Below, one piece after another: positions 21,142-34,354 of a DNA stretch of 64,000 bases. How positions within the stretch are numbered: position 1 is the stretch's first letter; each line of letters begins with the position of its first letter. Origin of the DNA: Aquilaria yunnanensis (lineage: Eukaryota > Streptophyta > Magnoliopsida > Malvales > Thymelaeaceae); NCBI GenBank assembly GCA_039654915.1, contig CM077594.1:99834893-99898892 (forward strand), given 5' to 3'. The position numbers were made by a program, and so were the translations under genes. The notes beneath the pieces were generated by a model. It worked only from the letters and a program-made list of their open reading frames with translations, was not told the origin of the DNA and searched no databases.

Positions 21142-21657
21142 TCTTCTGGCGGCTTTTTTCAGCAGCTTCTTTGTACCGTCTCCTGTTTCACTTATTTTAT
21201 TGTTTTTACAATTTTTGGTTTTTTAATCACACGCTGTATCGGACACGCTTGTGATTCACGGAGGCATTTGAAGTTCACGTGGTTATTGGTCAATGCGTTA
21301 TTATTTGCTCTGATGAGTTACTGGTTCTCGTTTCTTCTCGAATTCAACAGGATTGTATGATGCTGTTTCCCCTTAACCTAGTCTGTTGGAATGTTTATGC
21401 TACGGTTTTTCATTAGCTATTAAATTTTCAATAGTCAGATCTTATTAGCGAGCAGGGTTCTGGAAATGGGTAATTCTCCGTGTGTCGTAAGGAATTGATT
21501 TGAGGATTCGGGTTTTAAAAATTTGGAGGTCGAAGCCAGCTCGTGGGAGTTATGGTTCTTGGTTTATTATGGGATAACCGTGTTTGTTTGTGTATATATT
21601 ACAGGAATAAAAGGATTTTAGACTTTCTGAACTACAACAAAAAGACTGCAGGGAGAA

Positions 21658-24600
21658 ATGGATCCTGGTCGCTATGGTCTTCACCAAGGATGGGAAAATA
21701 ACAGCGTAATTGCGGTTTCCTCTTTTGTAAATCACCTATTGGGATGACATTACAAGAAATGTTTAGGGATCATGTCAATTGTCCAATTTTGGGCATCTCA
21801 TCCTTAAAGAAATTTGAGAGAAAGCCATGGGCAATGAGGATTTGGACTGGATTTGCCTTACATGATTGATTTATGTTGCTGACATAGCTTATCTCTTGAA
21901 TCCACAGGCTCTTGAGGGGTATGGTGCTGTTCATGAGCCCAACTTTAGGTGAGTGGGTGAAATGCTTATTACCAACCTGTTGTTTACTCCAGAACTACTG
22001 GATTACACAATTGTGTTATTCTGTTTCTGTGTTGCTTGGATGATAACTCATGACTTTGGTAATTCTATGGTTTCATTGTGTGTGTGTGTGTGTGTGTGTG
22101 TGTCAAAGTGTTGCTTCAATGGCTCTTTTGATTTTCTGGAAAAAAGTTTAACTTGGGAGGCAGGTTGATGATATTTTATGATTTTACCTTTTTCCTTCCT
22201 CTTTTTGCCGTATGGTATCAGGGCCAGTGGTTCATATGATGAAAGGAGGTATCTGGCTGAGAGATACTCGAGGGATACTGCTTATCCCCGAAATGCTTAT
22301 CAACGGGATACTTTGGAAAGGGAGAACTTCCCCCCTTCAACAGCTACTGGTTTTTGGTCACAGTCAAGGAGGAGGAATTATGAGGAAGAATATGCATACG
22401 ATAGGGATTCTCGGAGATATCAGAAGCCTCACAGTGACTCGTATAATGACTTGGATGATTTTCATGATCATGAAATTCAAGATTTCAATAAGTTTCGAGA
22501 TGGCCACCGTGGTGTTGACAACTTCTGTGATCGTGAATTTGACAGGCCTTATAGGTTTGGGGAGCGTGATCAAGATGACCATGTGTATGATGATTATGAC
22601 TACAGATCTCGATCATCTCATCAGACTAGGGAGAGTAGCCGTGAGAGGGATCGTGATTATGGTCGGCATAGTTATGATTCTGACTATGATAGAGGTAGCT
22701 ATAGAGATGGTAGCCGGAGGCGTCGTGAATCACGTGAGCGTGAACGAGAAAAGAGATGTTTGAGTCGAGAGAAAGAGAAGAGTCCACATAGAAGGCATAC
22801 AAGATCCAGGTCACGTTCAAGGTCGCGGTCTTGCTCCCATGGACATGATGATCGTCTGAGATCTAGGTCTCCTCGTGGTCGAAGCTCTGGTCGGAGTTAT
22901 CGAGAAGACAGCTATGATGACATTCGGAGTGAGAGAGTTGATAAGAGAAGGGACCGCGAGGATAGGCATTATCGAGATGCTTACTCTGTGGTACAATTTG
23001 CCACTGTCTTTTGATTTGTTTAAGTTTATTTATTTGGCTATCTATCTTTGATTCTACAATCATTATATGCATTTTCTTTGTTGTAGGCACCATCTGCTAC
23101 TGTTGTTGTGAAAGGCCTCTCACAAAAGACAACAGAGGAAGATCTATACCAGATGCTTGTAAACTAATTCTGCGAATTTCTGAGTCAGTTATTGTCCTCT
23201 TTGCATATGTGAATGCAACCTCACTTGATATGCTTTGTATGACCATTAGGCTGAATGGGGGCCACTTCGCCATGTCCGCGTGATCAGAGAGAGAAGCTCA
23301 GGCATCTCTCGTGGCTTTGCCTTTATAGATTTTCCCTCGGTGGTACATATTTTTTCTCCTGATGCTAGAGTCATCCTGTGTGGTTTGTTTCAATTGAGGA
23401 ATTATTTATGAAAAAGTTGTGCCCAACAGGAAGCTGCTTGTGCAATGATGGACAGGATTGGAGATGGTGGTCTTGGTATAGACGGCAGGAAAATTTTCTT
23501 TGAGTATAGGTAATTATTTTCCTTGATCGTGTGGTGGATTGTGGATACAATAGGATTGCATTCTGTGCCACATAAAATGATAATAATTTTTCTACCAAAT
23601 TATAATGGTTTATTAGGGTGTTTTTGGAGGATATTATTGATAAGTAGTTGCTAGTGATTATTCTGTACATGCTCAACTTGTATGCCAACTGAAACCCTAC
23701 ACTTTATAAACCCGAAAACCACTTTTAAAACATTTTCACGGAAAGCAATTTTTTTGTTAATTTTTCTTTAAACATTTCATAAATATGTAATCACCTTGTA
23801 AAAGGAAATGGTCAAGTGAATATTAGGTAAATAGAGTATTAGCTATTAAATGATACTGGGTCTAGACAAAAAAGAAGCCAAGAAATACAATAAGTGATTA
23901 TTTTATTGATTAAAAAAAGTTGCAATGAAGGAAGTCTTAATGTTGATTGGTCTTGAATTATTGTGTATCTTCCTTGAAGTAAAATGTTTTTCGAAGTTTG
24001 GACAAAATCGTTCATGAATGCTTTTACTTCTACTTTCCTGATTAGAGGCACACATTTATTTCTGTTACCTTTACAGAAACAAAATTAATTATCACTTTTT
24101 TTACACATGTCAGCCTTTTTTTAAATATGAATTGTTCACAAATATGTTCTGCTGCAGTAGTAAGCCAACTGGCGGTTCTGGTGGATCATTTAGTCAAGAG
24201 AATGCTGCGAAATCAGGTCATTCTAGCTACAAAGGCATGGCTATTCCATCTGATTGGATCTGTACCATTTGTGGCTGTGTCAATTTTGCTCGACGAACAT
24301 CATGTTTTCAGGTTGGAAAATTTTTTACTGTTCATTTAAGTTTTGTGATTATTAGCTCTAGCATGGGAAAGTATTGCTGTTAGCTAGGGGTTACTTTCAT
24401 TTCCAATAATTGAATTTGATGGGTACTGGGAAAGTATTACTGTAAGCTTGGGATTACTTTCATTTTGAATAATCAAATTTGATGGGTACTGGGTGTAGCA
24501 GTTCTGTTGTTTGTTTGTTAACCATTTAAACAAAGGCACTCAGAAGAAGCATGGTTACAATAACCTAAATACTCCTCTTTATCATTCATCATTTGGGATT

Positions 24601-27600
24601 GTTTGTCTTAGTTCTGGTTCACTTGACTGTAAAATAGTACTTTATCATTCATCATTTGGAAAATTTTTTACTGTTCATTTAAGTTTTGTGATTATTAGCT
24701 CTAGCATGGGAAAGTATTGCTGTTAGCTAGGGATTACTTTCATTTCCAATAATTGAATTTGATGGGTACTGGGAAAGTATTACTGTAAGCTTGGGATTAC
24801 TTTCATTTTGAATAATCAAATTTGATGGGTATTGGGTGTAGCAGTTCTGTTGTTTGTTTGTTAACCATTTAAACAAAGGCACTCAGAAGAAGCATGGTTA
24901 CAATAACCTAAATACTACTCTTTATCATTCATCATTTGGGATTGTTTGTCTTAGTTCTGGTTCACTTGACTGTAAAATAGTACCTTATTCTATTTGTGGC
25001 TGTTAATGTTATCAAATTTTTCTCAATGCAGTGTAATGAGCCAAGGACTGATGATGCTCCTGCAGCTGATTTGTCAAATAACACATCCCTTGGAAGGAAA
25101 GGATCAGAATCAGGTTTCTATTAGCTTTACCTCGAGTGGCCAGCATAAGTAGTTCATCTGTTGTAGTAAAGTAATTTGATGGTCTACTTAGGTCCCACTC
25201 ATGTGTTGGTTGTTCGTGGGTTGGATGAGAATGCTGATGAAGAAATGCTTCGTTATGAATTTTCTAAGCATGCTCCAATCAAGGTATAAATACTTTGGCC
25301 ATTGGTTTAGAAGAATTACTTTTCTTACCAACCATATGAAAAAGGCTTATCTGGCTGGATATGCAGGATCTTCGACTTGTTAGAGACAAATTTACCCATG
25401 TTTCAAGGGGATTTGCTTTTGTGCATTTCCATTCGGTATGTAATATGTACTATTTTTCCATTATTTTAACTAAGACATGGTTTATTTTGGTTAATGCTAA
25501 TTTTGCAGTTCTGTAGCATGTTTTTTATTTACAAAAAGAGGTGCACAATGCATTAATCTGTAGTTATATGCCATGCAAAGTAGGTGTTGAGAGAGTATGG
25601 GAGTTTGAGACTTGTGACTCTGAACAATAAATTCAATCTACCAGTCACGGCATGCAAAATGGAATCTGTTAACAACATTAGTGAGAAGTAGAAAATCTTT
25701 TTGTGAAACATTTATTCTTTTTGTGAAATAATCATTGCAATGAATGACATAACACTGCTGACAATTACTACTACTCTTGTTGTTTGTGTTAAATGCATAG
25801 AAAATGATATTTATATTGTTGTTTGAATGTGTTCAGTTTTTAAGCAGATGATAGAATTGATTGGACAAAAATGAGGAATAACAGATGTTTATGGTCCAAA
25901 GATGCTTGAAGGGAATAATGAATTTGTGGCAGATCAGCCAAAAGGCCTTTTTTTTTTGTTTTTATTTTGAAGTGTGCAATATACTTTTTAGTTCTTAGTG
26001 CCATAAATTTTCAATCATATTACTAAGAAACTCTTGAAATCACTTGCAGAAGGGCTCAAAGGAAATCTTTTGTTACCTGTGCTAACCTCTAGGTTTTGTT
26101 ATTTATAATTCTATCCCATGTTAAATAATGTGTAAGGTGAAAAATGAAAGATATAGGTTTTGGCTTTTCACTAGGCAGGCTAGTTTTCAAATTGTCTTCT
26201 CACCCTTCACTTTGATTCTGATGTCTCAAAAAGGGAACATGAAAAAAAAAAAAAAAAATCACATTTTGTGCCTGGAAAATTCTTGATGGATCAAAATAAA
26301 TTTCAAATGCATGTAGGTTGAGGATGCTACCCGAGCTCTAGATGCCACAAATGGAACAACTCTGGAGAAGAATGGACAGATCTTAAGAGTAGCATATGCA
26401 AAAAGTATCCTCGGGCCAGGATCAGGGACATCTGGGCCTTCCCAAGCAAGCAGCCTTGCAGCAGCAGCAATTGAAGCTGCAACATTTGCTCAGCAGGTAC
26501 TTGAGTGTCTTTTAGACTTTTCTGGTTTACGTTCGAGCTACCTAGTTGGCTGCCTGTATAAAGTGAACTTTGGATTGCAAATTCTTCAAGTCATCAGTCA
26601 TCTGCTTCAAGAGTTGATGGACAAGGTGAATCTGCGATGTCTCTGATTAAAGACTTAATGATATTTCAGCTCCATTTTTTCATGAGGCGCCTAATGCACC
26701 TTGCTGCACTATAGAAGTGAAGATAGTCTTTGCCCTTTCCTTAACCCTCCCCTTGGGGGTTTTTGGATTTGATCATAGGACCTTGGTCTCAAAGCTAAAG
26801 GTCTTTTACCTGCTAGGCTAGTGATGAACAACTTAGAGTTCCTTGTGCTATCATAGTGTATCCTTCTTCGATACTTGTTGTATGTTTTGTTCATGTACTT
26901 ATTATGATTAATGTAGCACTGATGAACATTCATATTTAATAAAATATATCTTACTTGTTAAAAGTTATGACATTAGATTTATGAATTATATAGGTTGCAG
27001 TGCAGATATTGGGGGATTCTTCTTTTGGTCAACAAAACTAGTAACGTAGGTGTGATAGCAGATTAGTAAACATAGAGCTTGTCATCTGTTCTGTTGGAAG
27101 AGGATAGTGATGTAGGACCAGAAAGAAAAGAGCGTACAAGAGAAGAAGAGAACCGGAGAAAAAAGAAAGGGGTGTGGGGGGGCACAACCAAATTCTTATT
27201 TCATCAGAAACAAAAATCAACATAAGGTAGAAAGCCTTATATAGGCATCCTTATTCCTAAAATTAAACCCTAGAATAACTAATAAAGAAAACTAAAAATT
27301 ATTAATAAGACCTAATAACAGCCATAAATGATCTAGGAGATATACAATAATTATAATTTCTTAACTGAACAATGTTCCTGTAATTATAGAAATTGCCCAA
27401 ATCCTTGGATACAAGAATTATCCTAAATAATGACCAACTTCCCTTGTAATGCACCAGATGCTGAGAGCTGATCTGGTTAAGGAGAACTAAAGGAAAACTG
27501 AATTGAGAGTAAATACATTTGGACCCCAAGTATTTGCACCAAAAGTGCCAATTCGATGCAGTCATTGTTTCTTTTAGAAAAAATAAACATAAATGGACTT

Positions 27601-30600
27601 TTGAATGCTGACCAGTAGCGCCAATCATGTTCGCTTGTCCTGTTGATTAAAGAAGAGATGAATTTATTTGACTTAAACGTTTTTCCTTTCATATTATGAA
27701 GTACTTGATGCAGGACAAAGAAAGACATCTAGTGGAGGGCTGAAAGTTTCAGGTTTAGGGGCTTAAACAGAGTCTTGAGCTGCTAGGAATAAGAAAAACA
27801 GAGAAAAGAGAGTGCAGAAAACCTTCAAAGTCGCAACCAAGGGTCCTAAGCATCACACCTAGGTCTAGATTGCATTACACAATTAAAAAAAGCATATAGC
27901 TCGTTTTTGTTTTTTCTGAAGTAATATAGTTTGAGTATTGTTGAAGGAATTACATGCTCATATGGAACTCTTGAAGCCCTACTGGTAGGTGCCAAAAGCA
28001 ATTCCTGCTGGACTGGAAAATCATAATAGGACTTGGACAACCAACAGGTACAAATTACGTAATTTGTAAACGAGGACAGAAACATCATTGGATGCTGAAT
28101 AAGGTTCCCTATATAATTCTGAAATTTCCAGCACACCTGGAAAACTACCCAAAAGACCATTATTCTTAAATTTATAAAAATAAACTAAATCTCCTATACT
28201 TCTCGAAGAACTTAATAATGAATATAGAGCTACATAGAATTAACCAAGAATCATAATCTGAAGTCCTACACCACTCCAATATTGTAATGGTATTTGGTGC
28301 CTATGCTTGTTTACTTCATCAAATTTTTTTGGGCATGTATGCAGCCATTGTAGATTTCCTGTTATCCAGTTTTCTCCTTTTATAGCTTCTATGTAAATGG
28401 CTTTGACTTCTGATTGTGTTTTTTTGGTTTTGTCTTTCTTAATTTAGTATGATGCTGCTGGATGGGCGCCAAAGGAGTATAATCCAGATGATAAACAATC
28501 ATCCAGTGGTCAAGCTCAGACAGCTGGGGCACTTGCTGCTCATCAAGATGGTTCTGGAGTGCAATCTGGATTTGTTTGGGATGAAGCATCTGGTTATTAT
28601 TATGATGCAGCTTCTGGGTTCTACTTTGATGGAAATTCTGGTCTGTTTCTTGTTTGATCTCACATGTATAAAATTTTGACATTAATACTTTTATTGCATC
28701 AAAATATTCTTATAGGTTGTATTTAAGTATCCAGCAGGAATCTTGCTTGTAAATATTTGCTTGATTAGGCAGTGTGAGGATTTCTGGTGCTTCCTGTTGT
28801 TTGTTTGGATTTTGCAAAATTTCTATTACCTGATAATGCGCTAATCTAAACATATGCTATTATGATTTCCCATATAGTCATTTGCCAGAAAGTTTTCCTC
28901 ATCCAATATGTAGATTATTTGACTTGCATGCATAATTCCTACCATGAGATATTTCCAATGTATGTCATTGTTAATGTGTCAGAGGTTGTGGTGTTCATTT
29001 ATTATGAATTAAATTTTCTCTGGATTGAGTATATTCCTTTTTCATCCTCTTTCCCAATATGCAGGACTATATTATGATGGTAACAATGGAGCTTGGTATT
29101 CATATGATCATCACTCACAGCAGTACGTTCCCTGCACAACCCAAACTGACATGAAAACTCCTGGTAAACAAGCTGAGGGTTCCAATGCAGCTGATGGTTC
29201 CAGTAATAGAAAAGTAATAATCTCTGCTCCAGCTGCTACAGTTGAGAAACCTACCTCCTTACCAGATGCAGTTCAAGCTGCTGCAAGTGCAGCTATTGCT
29301 GCAGAGAAGAAAGAGAAGGAGAAGTCAAAGGAGATAAAACTTGCTTCAAAGAGTAGTATACTTGCGAATAAGAAGAAAATGAATAATGTACTAACGATGT
29401 GGAAACAACGGAGTCATGAAGGGCAGGTGACACGTGTAGCTCTTGATGATGGTCAGCCATCTACCTTATCTGAGGATAGACTGATGTCAGGAGGACAACA
29501 CACAAAGGGTAAGGTTAAAACTGATATTACTGCTACAAAAGAAAATGCTGCAATCACTTCAGGAGTTAATGCTGTTATCAGTCAAGCTGCATCAACTGTT
29601 GGTTTGGAATCTCCTGTTAGGCCAAGGCTTTTAAGTAACAGCTCAGGCGGTACCTTAATGGGAGTCATAAGGGGATCTAGAGGTCTTAATATTCCTTCTG
29701 GATCGAACACTGGAAATTCGACTGTGTCAAGTACCGCTACAAATGCTGCGGGCACATCTTTGTCAACAAGTACAGACATATCTACAGTTGGGACCCCTTT
29801 TAGAACTGAAGCATCTGCTTTGGGTTCCTATGCAACACCTGTTCCTGCTGGGACTGGTAAAAGGAGATTTTCTGAAACTCCTATATCTTCCATCCAGAAG
29901 GAGCAGCCTCAGACAACATATAGGGACCGTGCAGCTGAGAGGAGAAACTTGTATGGTTCATCTTCTTCTGTCAGTGATGAGGTTTCAGAGTTCGAGTATG
30001 GGAATTCAAGTAAGCTTCATAATTGTTTCTCATTTCTGTGTTTTGTTACACTCAATCTCCATAATGGTATACTTTTTGAATTGCTTCTCTGGGTGTGTAT
30101 GTTTGTTGCCAAATGAGCTAGTTAACACTATGAGTTCATGGGCCCATTGCTTCTATTGATTGTTAAGAAATCCTGCCTTTTTGCACTTTCAAGATCGAGA
30201 TCTAGCATTCAAAAGGTTATCTTCAGATCCAATGCCGTTCCCACCTGGAGTTGGTGGTGGACGGGTAGTATCGGGTGGTGTTGAGAGTTATGAGGTGATA
30301 ACAGCTGACAAAGCAATCGATGAGTCAAATGTGGGAAATCGGATGCTTCGCAACATGGGCTGGCATGAAGGCTTGGTATTCTCTCTCTATCCTATTCTTA
30401 ATACATGAGTTTTAAATGCTGTTGCAATGTTATGTTCATAATCAATTCTTCCTTTGTTTTTTTCTCACATTTCATTTTGGGTTTCTGTGCTTGCGACTGA
30501 ATTCAGTTTCTGTTCCAAGTCTTTTTGTCCTACTGCAGATAAAAAGAAGAATAGCTTGCATTTTAGATTTACTTCCCTGTGCTCAATCTTTGCGAAATGT

Positions 30601-31053
30601 GCGGATATAAAATCTTGATATCTTGGGGTTTGATGGTTTGATATTCTTTGATATCTCGTTGCCCTTGTGCCCCATTTTGGTATGGAACATTGTGATGTTT
30701 AGTTTCTTATTGGATGAGAGTCCATTCTATGTGGAAGCATTAGCATACATAAATACGGGATTTTGTACCGGTTTGGTGGATCAGTTGCTAGTTGTGCTTC
30801 TCTGGAGCAACAGTCTAACAATTTCAATCTGGCAATGTGTTTGGCGTGGATTGGCATTTCTTATGATGCACAGGGATTGGGGAAGGACGGAAGTGGAATG
30901 ATAGAACCAGTGCAAGCGCAGGCGATAGACAGTAGGGCTGGACTTGGAAGTCAGCAGAAGAAGTTGGATCCGAGCCTGGAGGTTCAGGCAGGGGATAGTT
31001 ACAAAACTCTTATCCAGAAGAAGGCGCTTGCTAGGTTCCGGGAAATGCAATAG
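21658..31053 (+). CDS. SUA: SUA/RBM5-type splicing factor (RRM–RanBP2 finger–RRM–OCRE–G-patch), complete, 15 coding exons
   Basis: Nuclear RNA-binding regulator of alternative splicing, homologous to Arabidopsis SUPPRESSOR OF ABI3-5 and animal RBM5/RBM10. Exons (all GT-AG): 21658-21705, 21908-21948, 22222-22990, 23087-23158, 23250-23342, 23430-23509, 24158-24311, 25032-25113, 25192-25283, 25367-25435, 26317-26496, 28448-28640, 29065-30009, 30194-30375, 30874-31053. Phases agree and give 1059 residues, close to the family size of about 1000. Domains: Arg/Asp/Ser-rich region with RSRSRS runs (about 31-286); RRM1 about 289-368 (SRGFAFIDF); RanBP2 finger with Cys 403, 406, 417, 420 (DWICTICGCVNFARRTSC); RRM2 about 449-533 (SRGFAFVHF); OCRE about 600-650 (YYYDAASGFYFDGNSGLYY); Ala/Lys segment; G-patch about 984-1030 (NRMLRNMGWHEGLGLGKDG). 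The start MDPGRYGLHQGWEN is the only in-frame Met before the conserved exons. No damage is seen, so it is probably functional. In Arabidopsis SUA controls ABI3 splicing in seeds. Confidence 0.96.
22076..22103. repeat. (GT)n microsatellite in an intron of SUA
   Basis: About 14 uninterrupted TG units in the intron between coding exons 2 and 3. Confidence 0.9.
24315..24986. repeat. Near-identical 343-bp tandem duplication in SUA intron 7
   Basis: ggaaaattttttactg starts at 24315 and again at 24658, and the following 330 bases match almost completely (the last match is near 24984). The first copy begins four bases after the exon 7 border (24311). Each unit itself contains two related halves of about 66 bp (gggaaagtatt(g/a)ctgt). 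The low divergence argues for a recent event. Confidence 0.9.
26720..26823 (-). mobile_element. tRNA-derived SINE fragment in SUA intron 11
   Basis: The minus strand shows a Pol III A-box-like TAGCCTAGCAGG (26809-26820) and a B-box-like GGTCCTATGATCAAATCC (26765-26782), spaced about as in tRNA promoters, followed by C/G-rich unit body. It does not fold as a real tRNA. The ends are uncertain. Confidence 0.45.
27040..28250 (-). mobile_element. Retroelement LTR-like fragment in SUA intron 11
   Basis: Minus-strand TATATAAGG in GATGCCTATATAAGGC (about 27232-27247), followed by aataagaat, a T/C-rich leader and a second TATATAGGG near 28109, suggest LTR promoter sequence, perhaps copia type. I could not define termini or a TSD. 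This intron (26497-28447) is by far the longest of the gene. Confidence 0.35.
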
Positions 31054-31538
31054 CCATGAAAACTTTGTGAAAACTACTCTCCTTTTTCAATTTGATGATT
31101 GATGGACGATTCTTTTTAGGTTTCCGGTAGTGGGATCTTTCATTGATTTCTCCGACTCTGGTTAGAAACAGTAGTGTTTTGATCTATTTAGCTTATTTCC
31201 TTACCTGATTGATCCTACGCCCTCCTGAGACCTACTTTTCTGATTCTTTTTTGGGAAATGCCACGTTCATGTGCGATCCATTGGATCATCCTTTACTGAT
31301 GTCATTGGCGCAATCTGACAGACCGTGTTCGACTGTGACAGTTCATAACCCTCATGATAGCACGGTCATATATATACTCCAGTGGTCTTTAGATGTGAGG
31401 TCGCTTCTGGTCACATGGCCGATGCCTGGCCTGCGCTCTGTGGCGATACAGTGTTGTGGGTGCTACGCTATGGTTTTTAGGCATTTGGAATATGTGTTTT
31501 TGTTTCACAAATTAATTAATCTATTTTACTTTGTAGAA

Positions 31539-31544
31539 AATAAA
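31539..31544 (+). terminator. Candidate polyadenylation signal of SUA
   Basis: AATAAA about 0.49 kb after the TAG stop, in AT-rich sequence (attaattaatctattttac upstream). No earlier canonical signal stands out in 31054-31538. Confidence 0.45.
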
Positions 31545-31569
31545 GGCCAATTATCAATCATATAAGTGG

Positions 31570-31755
31570 ATTAAACAAGAACACTGCACATATATGCTTG
31601 TGGAAGTGAGACAATTATGTAGACAATGTTATTTTTAAATATATGCTTGTGGAAGTAAAAGTGAAAAGGTTATAAATTTGAAGAAGCAAACGGTGAGAAT
31701 TTCGACAGTGATTGAAAACAGAAAGTAAAATTAACAAAGCGTTTCCTTGTGCTCT
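31570..31755. other. Short spacer, no gene
   Basis: Contains only a small direct repeat (tatgcttgtggaagt at about 31594 and 31643). Confidence 0.5.
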
Positions 31756-31761
31756 TCAGCC

Positions 31762-33460
31762 ATGAATTTTTTCAAGAACGAATTTCTCCTTGAAGAAAGG
31801 AATTCATCAGCTTCTTTGTCTTCAAAACCCTTGGATAAAGGCATGAATCTCCCTATTGGTAATATGTCTCAGGTGTCTTTTGAAGATTTAGATAACCTGC
31901 TTATTGAAGATATAGATGGTCTGTCTCTGTTTGAGGATTGGTCTGGCAAAGGATGGAGTAAGTCATGAGGGGGAGTTTTGGCACTTGTTTATGATTAAAT
32001 TGAATAGCTTCGAAATGTCTTGTCTTGAAGTTTGTGATCACTTAAGACACTATTGGTAGAAGGTCTGACTTGTCTTGAAGTTTGTGATCACTTAAGACAC
32101 TGGTGGTAGAAGGTCTGATTCTGCTTCATTGCTTCAAGAAGTTCTTCAAGCAATTTTGCCCAAGACTAATCCCAATTTTTTTTAAAGACCAAATTGATGT
32201 ATGATGGCTCTACGATTTCAAACATGGAATATGAAATTTTGGAACTCAAATCCAAGCTAGAGAAACATCAGCTCAAGCATCAATCTAAGGTACAAGGGGC
32301 TTATGACTTGCTAAAAGAATTAAAAGCTCGAAATGTTTTGTCTTCACGAATTAGTGAAGACACACGAGGAACTTCAATCCACAAAGAATTCATCACAAGT
32401 GGACCATGCTAAGTTAGAGACTAAGAACAAACAAATGCAAGAAGAATTGGATTCTTTAGGGAGGCGAGCTTGTCAAGAATTAACCAGTCCTTTCCGAGTC
32501 AATAAACATCTAAAAAATTTTAAGTGCAAACAAGTTAGGGGTGATGATTCCTCATTCAGAAATAGTTCGTCGATGGATTTCTTTTAGGAAAGAGAGATCT
32601 TGTCTAGCTTGTTTGAGTTGCAAGTCCCCAAAACATCAAGGCTCATGTTGTTCAAAGTTGAGTGATGGTGTTGACTTTCTTTCAGGAGCTCATTGGTTTG
32701 TCCAAGATGCAGCTAAGCCATGCTCCAAAGGTCATGTTTGCAACAACTCTCATTCAATGGAGATTTTTCCTTCCTTAAACACTGCTGTTGTTTCAAATGA
32801 AGCTACTCAGTTTCAAGCTCATCATTCTCTTCCCACATACATTATTGTTGTTTCTGCTAAAGCTACCCTAATTGATCATCCTCATTTTCAATTTCATGCT
32901 CATCGTTTAACTGCCCAAGAGTCCCAGACATAAAAGAAGAAGAAGAAAGATATTAAGTCTCACAAAAGGAAAAAAACACATTAGCGTTAATCCAGTAAAC
33001 TCTTACTCTTATCAAGTCAAGGTTGGTAGCGATATGCAGTTCATGGGTGATAAGAATTCCCTCCTTCACCCTGTTCAGTCTTCTACAAAGCGCAAGCATA
33101 GTGCTATGGGTAGTAAGCGTTCTCATGTCATGATTAGTCAAGAATCTAATCCAGCTTTATCAAGTCTCAATAATAAACATGGACACGAGAATATTTAATT
33201 ATTTGCTACACAACAACATACACTCATTTTGGATAAAAACTATCCAAATATATCAACTAGTCGCTCGAATCGATTATCTCAGATTACTCAATAGGAAAAA
33301 CAGGTCCTTGCATCATATAAAGGTTTTTGGTTTGATTTGATATCCTCTACCTATTATGCCTTGGTAGTTCTGTGGGCAGATATTTATTCTGTCTCTCTTC
33401 TTCTTTATTTCTGATTCTGATTATCAAAAAAAGAAAAGAAGAAAAGTAAGTAAAGTTTTA
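31762..33460 (+). pseudogene. Decayed gag/ORF1-like retroelement remnant, possibly LINE
   Basis: Broken plus frames run from ATG 31762 (MNFFKNEFLLEER) through a coiled-coil-like Lys/Glu segment (32194-32480, ELKSKLEKHQLKH; QMQEELDSLGRRA) to CLSCKSPKHQGSCC near 32605-32646, which fits a CX2CX4HX4C zinc knuckle. Ser/Lys-rich frames follow. The end, gattatcaaaaaaagaaaagaag (33419-33442), resembles the A-rich tail after TTATC that many plant LINEs carry. A 50-bp tandem duplication sits at 32019-32118. No reverse transcriptase is seen. The family is not certain; a copia-type gag is the alternative. Confidence 0.35.
32019..32118. repeat. 50-bp tandem duplication
   Basis: cttgtcttgaagtttgtgat begins at 32019 and 32069; the two units differ at about two bases. 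Confidence 0.9.
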
Positions 33461-34350
33461 AGACAAGAAATGACATTCTCCCTAATTTGCTACATCAATG
33501 CAAATGTTATGTAGTAAAGTTCTCATCTTCGATCAATAGATGGACTCTCGGCTTCTATTTCGAAAAAAGCAAGTGTTGTGTTGCTCCTTGGACCATTGTT
33601 CAATGTATTTATTTACTTATTTATTTTTGTAAATTTTTCAAAGCGTGCCCAAAGGAATGGAAGTCCAAACTTAACTTTTTATGCTATAAATCCTGGTTAT
33701 ATGGCCGTGAGATGCTTAAATATGCTACGGCATGTTATAGGAGTTCTAATTCACTTTTTCCACTTTAATTTTATAGATTGCAACCAAAGTATGGTTAACA
33801 TTATTTTCCAAAGTTGGTTAACATTGTTTTCTTTTCCCAGCGATTCTTGTCTACTGTCTTCAAGGGTTGTACAAAAATTTCTATTCAAATTGTAATTCAT
33901 TTTCTCTTTAATACACGAAAGTATCATGACACCTCTGTTGATGTAATAAAGTTTCTTATACTTAATAAATGCTATTATAAGAAGTTTCTAACCTTTTCAC
34001 TCGTGACAATAAACAGTAATAAATCCAGACGAATATATTTGCTTAATGAAAAATAAAAGCATATACCGTGTAATATTAGAGTAATCTGAAACTTTAGAAA
34101 GTAAAATGATAGAGGAAAAATTATAGTTTAACCTTTTCATTACTGTAGAAAAATTATTGCATGATTTGAATCCACTAGAAGATAATTATTACATAATTTT
34201 ATATTATGATTTCAGGAGTCAATATTGAATATTCAACTTGAGTTAATATATTTCACCTAATGGTGGACTAATATGAAAAATATTTTATAAAAACGTTGAG
34301 TATAAAATGATAAAATTTGGTATGTTAAGGATAGAAATAAAAAATTAAAT
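33461..34350. other. AT-rich intergenic sequence, no gene
   Basis: Short frames only, without domain features. Confidence 0.5.
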
Positions 34351-34354
34351 TTTA

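Noticed and set aside
21052..21360. 102-codon frame with poly-Ser and hydrophobic segments at the SUA 5' end
   Set aside because: It starts at GTG with no ATG, its Ser run is only the CTC microsatellite, and it spans a likely leader exon and intron.
22212..22763. 183-codon plus frame overlapping SUA exon 3
   Set aside because: Out-of-frame shadow of the RS-rich exon; the other frame splices cleanly into the SUA protein.
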